Positions 57,944-64,000 of a stretch of 64,000 nt of DNA are shown here, in pieces (the first letter of the stretch is position 1; every line of letters starts with the position of its first letter). The notes beneath the pieces were generated by a model. The model searched no databases, had not been told where the DNA came from, and saw only the letters and a program-made list of their open reading frames with translations. The DNA is taken from NCBI RefSeq assembly GCF_943913915.1, contig NZ_CALUAA010000006.1:1-64000 (forward strand), read 5' to 3'. This DNA comes from an uncultured Peptoniphilus sp. GTDB lineage: Bacteria; Bacillota; Clostridia; Tissierellales; Peptoniphilaceae. The position numbers and the translations under genes were made by a program.

Positions 57944-60064
57944 ATGGAAGTTAAAAAGAGAAACGGAGGCGTCGTACCCTACGACGGCGAGAAAATCATT
58001 ATAGCTGTGGAAAAGGCTATGGCGGAGACGACTAAAGGCGTGGACCACGAAATTTCAAAAGCGGTTGTTGAGGATGTGGAATCTTCTTTAAATGGAGAGA
58101 TCATTGATATTGAGGACATTCAAGACTCTGTAGAAGTTTCTCTTATGAAACGGGATCCTGAGACGGCGAAGAAATACATTCTCTACCGCGAAGAACGCAC
58201 CCGTTTAAGAGAACACGGCTGGGACATGACCGATCTTCAACGAGATATTTACGAAAAGAAATATCGTTTCCGTTCGGAAAACTTCGAGGGCTTTTTAGAG
58301 CGTGTAAGCGGCGGGCAATCGGCCATAAAAAAAGCCATTGCGGACAAAGGCTTTATGCCGGCGGGACGTATTTTAGCGGGAAGAGGTCTTCAACATTACG
58401 GGAAAAAAATCACCCTCTCCAACTGCTATGTCATGCCTCAAGTAGAAGATAATATCGAATCTATTTATGACACCGCCAAGTGGATGGCGAGAACCTACAG
58501 CTACGGCGGCGGCGTGGGATTGACCTTAAATAAACTTCGCCCGAAAGGCGCCAAGGTCAACAACGCCGCCTCCACCACCACGGGAGCCGTAAGCTTTATG
58601 GACCTCTATTCTTTAACCACGGGCCTTATCGGCATGCGTGGCCGCCGTGGCGCCCTTATGCTCAATATGGACGCCTCCCATCCGGATATAATGGACTTTA
58701 TCGACGTTAAAAATGATCTGGATAAAGTAACCAGCGCCAATATTTCCGTGAACTGCAGCGACGAATTTTTTAAAGCCTACGAAAAAGGCGAAGACTTTAC
58801 ATTGGCATTTGATGTAGAGGCTACCGGCGAAAAAATCAGAAAACAGGTCAGCGCCCGGGACATGATGAACCGCCTGGCTTACAACAACTGGAATATGGCA
58901 GAGCCCGGCGTGCTCTTTAAAGATCGCATTAACTCCTGGCATATAATGAGTGAAGACGAAACCTTCGAATACGCCGGCGTCAACCCCTGTGCGGAAGAAC
59001 CCCTTCCCGCCTTCGGATCCTGTAATCTTTCCAGTATCAATCTGGGGAAATTTGTAAAAAATCCATTTACAGATGACGCAAGCTTCGATTACGAAGGATT
59101 CAAAACCTTGGTAAAAGAAGGGGTCATCTATTTAAACGACGTATTAGATGAAAACATGACCCTTCACCCCTTAAAACAACAGCGGGAACTTTCAAAAGAA
59201 CTGCGTCAAATCGGCCTCGGGATCATGGGCCTTGCTGATATGTTTATTAAAATGGGCATCGCCTACGGAAGCGACGAATCCATCGAATTGATTCACGAAA
59301 TCGGCCATGTGCTCGTCAACGAAGCGCTCCGCACCTCCGCTCTCTTAGCGGAAAAAGACGGGTCCTTCCCCCGTTACCGCGAGGAAAAAGTATTGGCATC
59401 CCCCTTTATTAAAGAAAACGCCGACGACGACGTATTGGAGCTGATCAAAAAGCACGGCCTCAGAAACTCTCAGGTCCTTACTATCGCTCCCACAGGTTCC
59501 ATCTCCACCCTTATCGGCTGCAGCAATGGCGTGGAACCCATCTTCCAAATTAGCTATATTCGTAAATCTGAATCCCTCCACGACGAAGATACCTATTACA
59601 CAGTCTACACAGATATTATCCGCGACTTAATGGAAGCTCGTAATATTACGAGAGAAGAAGATTTACCGGATTTCGTCATTACTACCTCGAACTTGGATTA
59701 TAAAGCGAGAATCCGCGTGCAATCGGCGTGGCAAAACTACATTGACGCCTCCATCTCCTCCACAGTGAACGTTCCTAACGAATTTACCGTGGAAGAAGTG
59801 GAAGACCTTTACGTCTACGCGTGGAAAATGGGGCTTAAGGGCATTACCATTTACCGCGACGGCTGCGCAAGAAGCGGAATCTTAACCACCTCCAAGAGCG
59901 ACAAAGGCAATCGCATTAAAGAATTACAAGACGAACTGAACCGGGAAATCGCCAAACAAATGACCGACGATCCCGACACTTGCCCCATGTGTGGCGGCAA
60001 AATGAACCACACCGGCGGCTGTTCCGAATGTCAGGATTGCGGCTACAGTCCCTGCGCCATTTAA
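57944..60064 (+). CDS. nrdJ: Adenosylcobalamin-dependent (class II) ribonucleotide reductase
   Basis: 706 aa. N-terminal ATP-cone (KKRNGGVVPYDGEKIIIAVEKA, residues 3-24 onward), catalytic barrel with NCYVMPQ, NPCAEEPLPAFGSCNLSSINL (active cysteine and glutamate) and LTIAPTGSIS. The cysteine-rich tail (CPMCGG ... CSECQDCGYSPC) regenerates the active site or binds zinc. Makes deoxynucleotides with or without oxygen, using B12. Single-gene operon with AAGGAG before the ATG. Confidence 0.93.
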   Translation: MEVKKRNGGVVPYDGEKIIIAVEKAMAETTKGVDHEISKAVVEDVESSLNGEIIDIEDIQDSVEVSLMKRDPETAKKYILYREERTRLREHGWDMTDLQRDIYEKKYRFRSENFEGFLERVSGGQSAIKKAIADKGFMPAGRILAGRGLQHYGKKITLSNCYVMPQVEDNIESIYDTAKWMARTYSYGGGVGLTLNKLRPKGAKVNNAASTTTGAVSFMDLYSLTTGLIGMRGRRGALMLNMDASHPDIMDFIDVKNDLDKVTSANISVNCSDEFFKAYEKGEDFTLAFDVEATGEKIRKQVSARDMMNRLAYNNWNMAEPGVLFKDRINSWHIMSEDETFEYAGVNPCAEEPLPAFGSCNLSSINLGKFVKNPFTDDASFDYEGFKTLVKEGVIYLNDVLDENMTLHPLKQQRELSKELRQIGLGIMGLADMFIKMGIAYGSDESIELIHEIGHVLVNEALRTSALLAEKDGSFPRYREEKVLASPFIKENADDDVLELIKKHGLRNSQVLTIAPTGSISTLIGCSNGVEPIFQISYIRKSESLHDEDTYYTVYTDIIRDLMEARNITREEDLPDFVITTSNLDYKARIRVQSAWQNYIDASISSTVNVPNEFTVEEVEDLYVYAWKMGLKGITIYRDGCARSGILTTSKSDKGNRIKELQDELNREIAKQMTDDPDTCPMCGGKMNHTGGCSECQDCGYSPCAI

Positions 60065-60082
60065 AAACTATGTAAAATACTG

Positions 60083-60112
60083 TAAAAGCGAAGGCTCGAC
60101 CTTCGCTTTTTT
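60083..60112 (+). terminator. terminator of nrdJ
   Basis: AAGCGAAGG-ctcga-CCTTCGCTT followed by T-run. Confidence 0.88.
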
Positions 60113-60122
60113 ATTGTCTATT

Positions 60123-60150
60123 TGTAATTTAATTGTAATCATTATGTAGC
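60123..60150 (+). promoter_or_regulatory. WalR-type direct repeats upstream of the M23 peptidase gene
   Basis: TGTAAT (60123-60128), 5 bp, TGTAAT (60134-60139), 5 bp, TGTAGC (60145-60150): an 11-bp phased array. The first two match the WalR/YycF box TGTWAH-N5-TGTWAH exactly and the third is partial. It ends 33 bp before the -10 box. Confidence 0.65.
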
Positions 60151-60154
60151 ATAA

Positions 60155-60171
60155 GCGATATATTATATCGC
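60155..60171. promoter_or_regulatory. 17-bp perfect palindrome in the M23 promoter
   Basis: GCGATATATTATATCGC, arms of 8 around a single T, just upstream of the -10 and overlapping the -35 position. Candidate operator for an unknown regulator. Confidence 0.5.
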
Positions 60172-60179
60172 GATTCATT

Positions 60180-60188
60180 TGTTATAAT
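60180..60188 (+). promoter_or_regulatory. extended -10 of the M23 peptidase gene
   Basis: TGTTATAAT (TATAAT 60183-60188). Leader about 90 nt, containing a small stem CGGCT-taag-AGCCG near 60233-60247. Confidence 0.65.
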
Positions 60189-60283
60189 ACTTCTCGTGCT
60201 CTGAAAGAGTTACAAAAAAGTTACGAACTTTAACGGCTTAAGAGCCGGACCGAAATACAGAAAATTAGAAAGTAGGCAATTGT

Positions 60284-61438
60284 TTGAACACCATCAGAAA
60301 CTCAGTATTAACACTAACTTTAGCAACAACCCTTGCATTCGGCGGCGTACATACTATAGTAAACGCTGAAACCGCAGAAAATGCGGCACCTGCTCCCGCA
60401 AAAGTGGAAGCGCAAGAAAGCGAAAAAAAGGCGGAAAGAGTTGAGCTTTACTTAGGCGATAAAGCCCTCTGTCAATTGGAAAATGCCGCGAGTTACGATG
60501 CTTTAATTCAAAAATTACAAAATCATTTCAAAGCGGAAAACTCAAAAATTGCATCCATGGCCATCGAACCCTCTCTCTCCGTAAAGAAAACGGATAAAAC
60601 CGAAGAAGGCTTCTTAACTGTAGACGATGCCTTTAAGCTTCTCACCGAAGGCGGCAAACAAGAAGTGGTCTACGTTGCGGAAAAGACGGAATCTTTAGAA
60701 TCCATCGCTAAACGCTTCGGCATGACAATGGAAGAGATTAAATCCCTAAACCCGAACTGGGAAGATCCGGTAACCAAGGGCAGCCAGCTTCACGTATTAC
60801 AAAATGCGCCCTTGATCGAAGTAAGCTTAGATGAAGTTATCGTCAATGTGGAAGATGTACCCTTCCAAACCGTAACAAAAGACGATGACAACATGATCAA
60901 GACCCAACGTAAGGTAGAACGCAAAGGCGTAGCAGGTCAAAAAGAGACCAGCGTGCGCATTCAAAGTAAAAACGGTCAAACCCTCTCCTCCATTGTAGAA
61001 GGGAGCCGTATGAGTCGTGAAGCTGTCAGTGAAATCGTCTGTGTCGGCACAAAAGACTGCCTCGCTACAGGTAAATTCATCAATCCCACGGTGGGTCGTC
61101 TTACCTCACCCTTCGGCCCTCGTTGGGGCCGCTTCCACTACGGAATCGACGTAGCCAACGGCGTGGGTACCGATATTAAGGCGGCAGACGGCGGCGTCGT
61201 GACTCGCGCAGGAAGAGCCGGAAGCTACGGAAACCTTGTTATAATCGATCACCAAAACGGCACGAGCACCCGCTACGCTCACTTGAGCCGCATCGATGTT
61301 AAGGTAGGTCAAACCGTCGAGCAAGGCCAATCCATTGCAAAAATGGGTAGCACCGGACGCAGTACCGGCCCCCACTTACACTTTGAAGTGCGTGTAGGAG
61401 GCAAGGCGCAAAATCCTCTGAATTATGTGAAGTACTAA
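60284..61438 (+). CDS. Secreted LysM-G5-M23 peptidoglycan endopeptidase
   Basis: 384 aa. Signal peptide (residues 1-27, ending near IVNAETA), a LysM-like module about 125-170 (LESIAKRFGMTMEEIKSLNPNW), a G5-like region about 180-255, and the M23 metallopeptidase domain about 265-384. Its zinc ligands lie in HYGIDVANG and HLHFEVR. It cleaves wall cross-links. The start is TTG (60284); an in-frame stop lies just upstream and no ATG precedes the signal peptide. WalR-type boxes upstream suggest control with other wall hydrolases. A 15-bp minisatellite begins right after its stop. Confidence 0.88.
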   Translation: MNTIRNSVLTLTLATTLAFGGVHTIVNAETAENAAPAPAKVEAQESEKKAERVELYLGDKALCQLENAASYDALIQKLQNHFKAENSKIASMAIEPSLSVKKTDKTEEGFLTVDDAFKLLTEGGKQEVVYVAEKTESLESIAKRFGMTMEEIKSLNPNWEDPVTKGSQLHVLQNAPLIEVSLDEVIVNVEDVPFQTVTKDDDNMIKTQRKVERKGVAGQKETSVRIQSKNGQTLSSIVEGSRMSREAVSEIVCVGTKDCLATGKFINPTVGRLTSPFGPRWGRFHYGIDVANGVGTDIKAADGGVVTRAGRAGSYGNLVIIDHQNGTSTRYAHLSRIDVKVGQTVEQGQSIAKMGSTGRSTGPHLHFEVRVGGKAQNPLNYVKY

Positions 61439-61441
61439 AAG

Positions 61442-61509
61442 TACCTGCACTTCCAGTACAAGCACTTCCAGTACAAGCACTTCCAGCACAGGCATTTCCA
61501 GTACAGGCA
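61442..61509. repeat. 15-bp minisatellite after the M23 gene
   Basis: Four 15-bp units (61442-61456, 61457-61471, 61472-61486, 61487-61501), consensus TACAAGCACTTCCAG, plus a partial fifth. The repeats are in frame with the upstream stop codon and would read HFQYK-type pentapeptides after it. Confidence 0.8.
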
Positions 61510-61519
61510 AAAATCGACT

Positions 61520-61547
61520 TTGAAAAAAAGTTAAAATCCTGTATAAT
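61520..61547 (+). promoter_or_regulatory. tRNA-Ser promoter
   Basis: TTGAAA (61520-61525), 16 bp, TATAAT (61542-61547), 24 bp before the tRNA. Confidence 0.75.
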
Positions 61548-61571
61548 AGACATGTTAATTTAATATGTCTT

Positions 61572-61660
61572 GGAGCGGTATCGAAGTGGTCATAACGGGG
61601 CTGACTCGAAATCAGTTTGCCTTCACGGGCACGTGGGTTCGAATCCCACCCGCTCCGCCA
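61572..61660 (+). tRNA. tRNA-Ser (anticodon CGA)
   Basis: 89 nt with encoded CCA and long variable arm (type II). Acceptor GGAGCGG pairs with CCGCTCC, discriminator G. Anticodon loop CTCGAAA gives CGA, reading UCG. T arm GTGGGTTCGAATCCCAC is perfect. Confidence 0.95.
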
Positions 61661-61668
61661 AATGAATA

Positions 61669-61713
61669 AAAAAACGGCTGGTTGCTTTTTGCGTCGTAAT
61701 CCAGCCGTTTTTT
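61669..61713. terminator. terminator between tRNA-Ser and the convergent gene
   Basis: AAAACGGCTGG / CCAGCCGTTTT stem with a 19-nt loop and flanking A/T runs, usable on both strands. Confidence 0.75.
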
Positions 61714-61745
61714 AATTTCTGTTTGCAATGGGGAAAGTTCTTTTC

Positions 61746-62354
61746 TTATAATCCAGGGTGTATCCAAACTTCGCCGATATTGGCTAGATTTTGAGGATTA
61801 AAGTTTTCAAAGTTGATTTTATCGATCTCACTCTTGGGGATCATCAGTTTCATTGCATAGTTCTCGGATTCGTTACCGTACTCATCTGTAAACATTGCTT
61901 TCGCTCCCATGAAGAGCTGATTGTATTGGATATCTTTTGTAAGTTCGATAAATTCTCCACAATCAAGTAGAAAACCTTCTTTTGTCATCTTTTCTGTTAA
62001 GTTCGGAGCCAATTTAAACTCGACATTGACACGATCGATTGTATCCTCACCAAAAAAATCTGTTGATAGGTAGTTTTCACCAAAAGCACGTTTACCGGCA
62101 ATGTCAAATTTTTCCTGAGGTGTCTCAGCTTTTGCAATGGCTTCAATGGCTTCGTCTTTGCTTAGATTGTCGTCTTTTTTCTTATCCTTTTTTTCCACGG
62201 ACTTTTCTATTTCTTGAGTTTTGGTGTTGTTGGAAGTATCTGTCGAAGAGTTGGTGTTTTCATCCGGCGTAAGTAGACTTGCCAAAATAAAAAAGACGAT
62301 AACTCCGACGATAATTATCTTTTTCTTACTCCATCCCTTAATACGTTCTAGCAT
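61746..62354 (-). CDS. Hypothetical single-pass membrane-anchored protein
   Basis: 202 aa. Basic start (MLERIKGWSKKK), one helix (IIIVGVIVFFILASLL), a Thr/Ser/Asn and Lys/Asp-rich linker (about 30-68), and a globular extracellular domain of about 130 residues. The domain ends in NFENFNPQNLANIGEVWIHPGL. That ending recurs in Firmicute hypothetical proteins, but I do not know a function. ATG preceded by AAAGGAG. Monocistronic. Confidence 0.75.
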   Translation of the reverse strand: MLERIKGWSKKKIIIVGVIVFFILASLLTPDENTNSSTDTSNNTKTQEIEKSVEKKDKKKDDNLSKDEAIEAIAKAETPQEKFDIAGKRAFGENYLSTDFFGEDTIDRVNVEFKLAPNLTEKMTKEGFLLDCGEFIELTKDIQYNQLFMGAKAMFTDEYGNESENYAMKLMIPKSEIDKINFENFNPQNLANIGEVWIHPGL

Positions 62355-62370
62355 TATTTTCTCCTTTCAT

Positions 62371-62664
62371 TTAATTAAAATAAAAACAACCGATATCATA
62401 GTATAACGTTTGCAATCTCCGCCTAAATTCAATGACCATACCACTGCGGTATCCCCAGCTAAGTAAATGTAGACCCTGAAATGTAGAGATAAAACGTACA
62501 AGTAGGACAATGGACAGAATGATTGGAAGCCATTTCCTTTTCGTGATATGCTTTTTACTAATTAGAAGTATATCAATTACTCGTAAAGAAATACAAGTTA
62601 CATTACAGTCTTTGTCAAAGTTTATAGACCAAAAATAGAAGCGATCTCTCAGGAGGTCGCTTTT
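62371..62664 (-). pseudogene. open frame without start codon in the 62.4-62.7 kb gap
   Basis: 97 sense codons are open on the minus strand, encoding a hydrophobic stretch (WLPIILSIVLLVRFI) and LLSWGYRSGMVIEFRRRL. The only ATG is near the end (33 codons before the stop), so it is not an intact gene. It could be a decayed membrane-protein gene or chance. The rest of the 358-bp gap shows the two hairpins listed next and nothing else I can support. Confidence 0.2.
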
Positions 62665-62666
62665 TT
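62639..62666 (+). terminator. orphan hairpin with plus-strand T-run
   Basis: GCGATCTC-tcag-GAGGTCGC (one G-T pair) then six T. No plus-strand gene ends just before it, so it either backs up the tRNA-Ser terminator or ends an unannotated transcript. Confidence 0.6.
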
Positions 62667-62678
62667 AATGGAAATAAA

Positions 62679-62700
62679 AAGCGAGCGGGTAAGCTCGCTT
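62679..62700 (-). terminator. terminator of the ATP-grasp gene
   Basis: AAGCGAGC / GCTCGCTT stem; T-run on the minus strand, 12 bp beyond the stop codon. Confidence 0.8.
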
Positions 62701-62712
62701 TCTTTACGCTAT

Positions 62713-63912
62713 TCACTTCTGTTTCCTTATCTTCCTCCAAAGGGCGGAAACTCCCTTTTCCACCATATGGCCGAAGTAATTGAGGCCGGGGCTCATATCG
62801 TCCCATGCCCAGGTGGAATTGGTCTTTCTAAATTTATAATCGCTTATGATCTTTACGAAATTCATTTGATCGTTTTTAAGATAGTGGTAGATGGCAGAGA
62901 GGTCTCTCTCTTTATTTTTCCAGTGGCAGTGGGTGTCGTGATCGAGGAATGCTTCGGGTATGTCCTCGCCGAGAGCGTCCATATAATACATATAGGGTGT
63001 TTCGAAGCCCAGATGGCAGTGCATTTCTGTCGATTCAGTGAATATCGGCTCCGCGCTCAGCAAATATACTTTTCTAGAAAATTCATCCCGCTTCCATTTG
63101 GTCTCGAGGATGCCGCGAAAGCCTGATTCCTTAAACAGGGGATCCGCCAAATTTACGAGCTCGGGAATCCACTTTTGTTTAGAATAGCTCATCTTGCCGA
63201 AAGTATGAGGATATTTACGAATAGTCTCGGCGGTAAGGTAGCCTTTCAGCTTGGAATCTTTTCCGTAATAGAAGGTGGCGGTATAGTCATGGTCTTCCGG
63301 ACCCGGGATGACAGCTTCGAAAAAGCATTCCTGAGTGTAGCCATAGTGTTTTATGGCGTGAAGCTTATCTAAGAGATCGGACTCATTTTTAATAAGGAGG
63401 AAATTTTCTCGAAATTTTTCTTTAAAACCTTCACTGTCTTTACATTTCAAAAGGCAGGGATAGCCGAGGAGAAGGGGGACGCGCCGAAGGAGATCCTCAT
63501 CCTTCAGATCAATCCGCTCCGGGATACAATCGTGATTGCCGTCTTCTGCGTCTGAACGATTTCGGATAGGGGAGAGGATCATTTCCGAACTTTTTTCCAT
63601 GGGAAAGAGATAATCACTTTTAAGTTCATCCATATGGCGGTCTAAAAAACGGCTGTACTTTTCCGTGGCGGCTAAGAGCACGGGTTTTTGATCTGATTGT
63701 GTTCCATAATCAGCCAATGCTTTTAATAGCTGCTCTTCTTTTTCTATTGAAGGCACGATCAGGGACTCAGCAGTGTATTTGCTCACGCCGTAGGGCGAGG
63801 GTGCGCTGTCCATAGTAATGATTCGTATTTTTCGCCTGCCCAAATTGCGAATAATGGCGAGACTTGCCGGGCTGTCCGTTCCCAAAACGACGGCCGGATG
63901 TTTAAATTCCAT
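62713..63912 (-). CDS. ATP-grasp carboxylate-amine ligase family protein
   Basis: 399 aa. N-terminal dinucleotide-like segment VVLGTDSPASLAIIRNLGRR, a LLAATEKYSRFL region, the ATP-grasp core (about 150-300: YPCLLKCKD, QECFFEAVIPGPEDHDYTATFYYG) and GILETKWKRD. The layout resembles D-aspartate ligase-like enzymes that add an amino acid to peptidoglycan stems, but substrate residues cannot be judged here. A wall cross-bridge role fits the other wall genes yet is only inferred. AGGAGG precedes the ATG. Confidence 0.75.
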   Translation of the reverse strand: MEFKHPAVVLGTDSPASLAIIRNLGRRKIRIITMDSAPSPYGVSKYTAESLIVPSIEKEEQLLKALADYGTQSDQKPVLLAATEKYSRFLDRHMDELKSDYLFPMEKSSEMILSPIRNRSDAEDGNHDCIPERIDLKDEDLLRRVPLLLGYPCLLKCKDSEGFKEKFRENFLLIKNESDLLDKLHAIKHYGYTQECFFEAVIPGPEDHDYTATFYYGKDSKLKGYLTAETIRKYPHTFGKMSYSKQKWIPELVNLADPLFKESGFRGILETKWKRDEFSRKVYLLSAEPIFTESTEMHCHLGFETPYMYYMDALGEDIPEAFLDHDTHCHWKNKERDLSAIYHYLKNDQMNFVKIISDYKFRKTNSTWAWDDMSPGLNYFGHMVEKGVSALWRKIRKQK

Positions 63913-64000
63913 GTTTTCCTCCTCATATCCTTTCTCATCTTTATTATAATATATTTTTTACAATTAAAAGATGAAAAGCTATAGCTAAAATATGAATTTA

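Noticed and set aside
60190..60283. c-di-AMP (ydaO) riboswitch before the M23 gene
   Set aside because: Leader is about 90 nt with one small stem; the conserved riboswitch core is not present.
61299..61553. Minus-strand 84-aa frame with Ala-Cys-Thr-Gly-Ser repeats
   Set aside because: It is the antisense reading of the 15-bp minisatellite and the M23 gene 3' end; no ribosome site or promoter.
1..64000. CRISPR arrays, prophage, insertion sequences, defence islands
   Set aside because: No regularly spaced direct repeats with spacers, no transposase or integrase, no phage structural genes and no recognised defence proteins were seen.

Overview
This is a chromosomal replication-origin window from a low-to-mid GC Firmicute. 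It is most like an anaerobic, amino-acid-fermenting coccus of the Peptoniphilaceae type. That placement is inferred from the gene set: SUF-only Fe-S assembly, a B12-dependent class II ribonucleotide reductase, iorAB plus a CoA-transferase, two BrnQ transporters and no sugar genes. It has not been tested by similarity search. Genes left of the origin (about 24.6 kb) run mainly leftward and genes to the right mainly rightward, as expected for co-orientation with replication.

Left arm, 1-24.6 kb. There is a truncated PLDc_N-type membrane gene, then murJ, an Amidase_3 and a NamZ-like muramidase (cell wall), and a MarR regulator. The sufCBDSU operon follows, divergent from mutY-nudix-DUF1275. Next are a cysteine-less ArsC/Spx-fold protein, a secreted nuclease, and the operon parA-parB-phzF-fchA-dagK. 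Then come mnmE-mnmG-rsmG plus a membrane protein in the position where bacilli carry noc. The last block is rpmH-rnpA-yidD-yidC-jag. Three copies of TGTTCCATATGGAACA, a variant of the canonical parS palindrome, lie beside parAB. One forms the core of a 34-bp palindromic terminator and one lies inside a coding sequence.

Origin and right arm, 24.6-40 kb. DnaA boxes flank dnaA on both sides (bipartite oriC), followed by dnaN-yaaA-recF-gyrB-gyrA. An rsbV-rsbW-sigma-PsiE-like operon has a degenerate anti-sigma partner. Then come tRNA-Arg(CCU), a MarR gene with a small ORF, an ArsS-like radical SAM enzyme, and a leftward DNA-repair operon (radical SAM, DUF4130, DUF3783) with a textbook Gram-positive SOS box.

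Metabolic and wall region, 40-64 kb. iorA-iorB-CoA-transferase has a long structured leader. A HAD phosphatase follows, then dinB with two hot-dog proteins and an EamA transporter. A zinc-ribbon protein with 31-residue repeats overlaps an AlkD-like gene, followed by a cysteine desulfurase with mnmA, and then a MaoC-like protein. Tandem brnQ genes, nhaC with a glucosaminidase, and nrdJ come next. The nrdJ promoter carries DnaA boxes and an NrdR-like box. A LysM-G5-M23 peptidase has WalR-type direct repeats upstream and a 15-bp minisatellite after its stop. tRNA-Ser(CGA), a small membrane-anchored protein and an ATP-grasp ligase close the window.

I see no prophage, insertion sequence, CRISPR array or defence island. 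The most interesting material is regulatory: the parS variant and its terminator, the SOS-box repair operon, the WalR-type array, and the palindromes at the suf, recF and M23 promoters.
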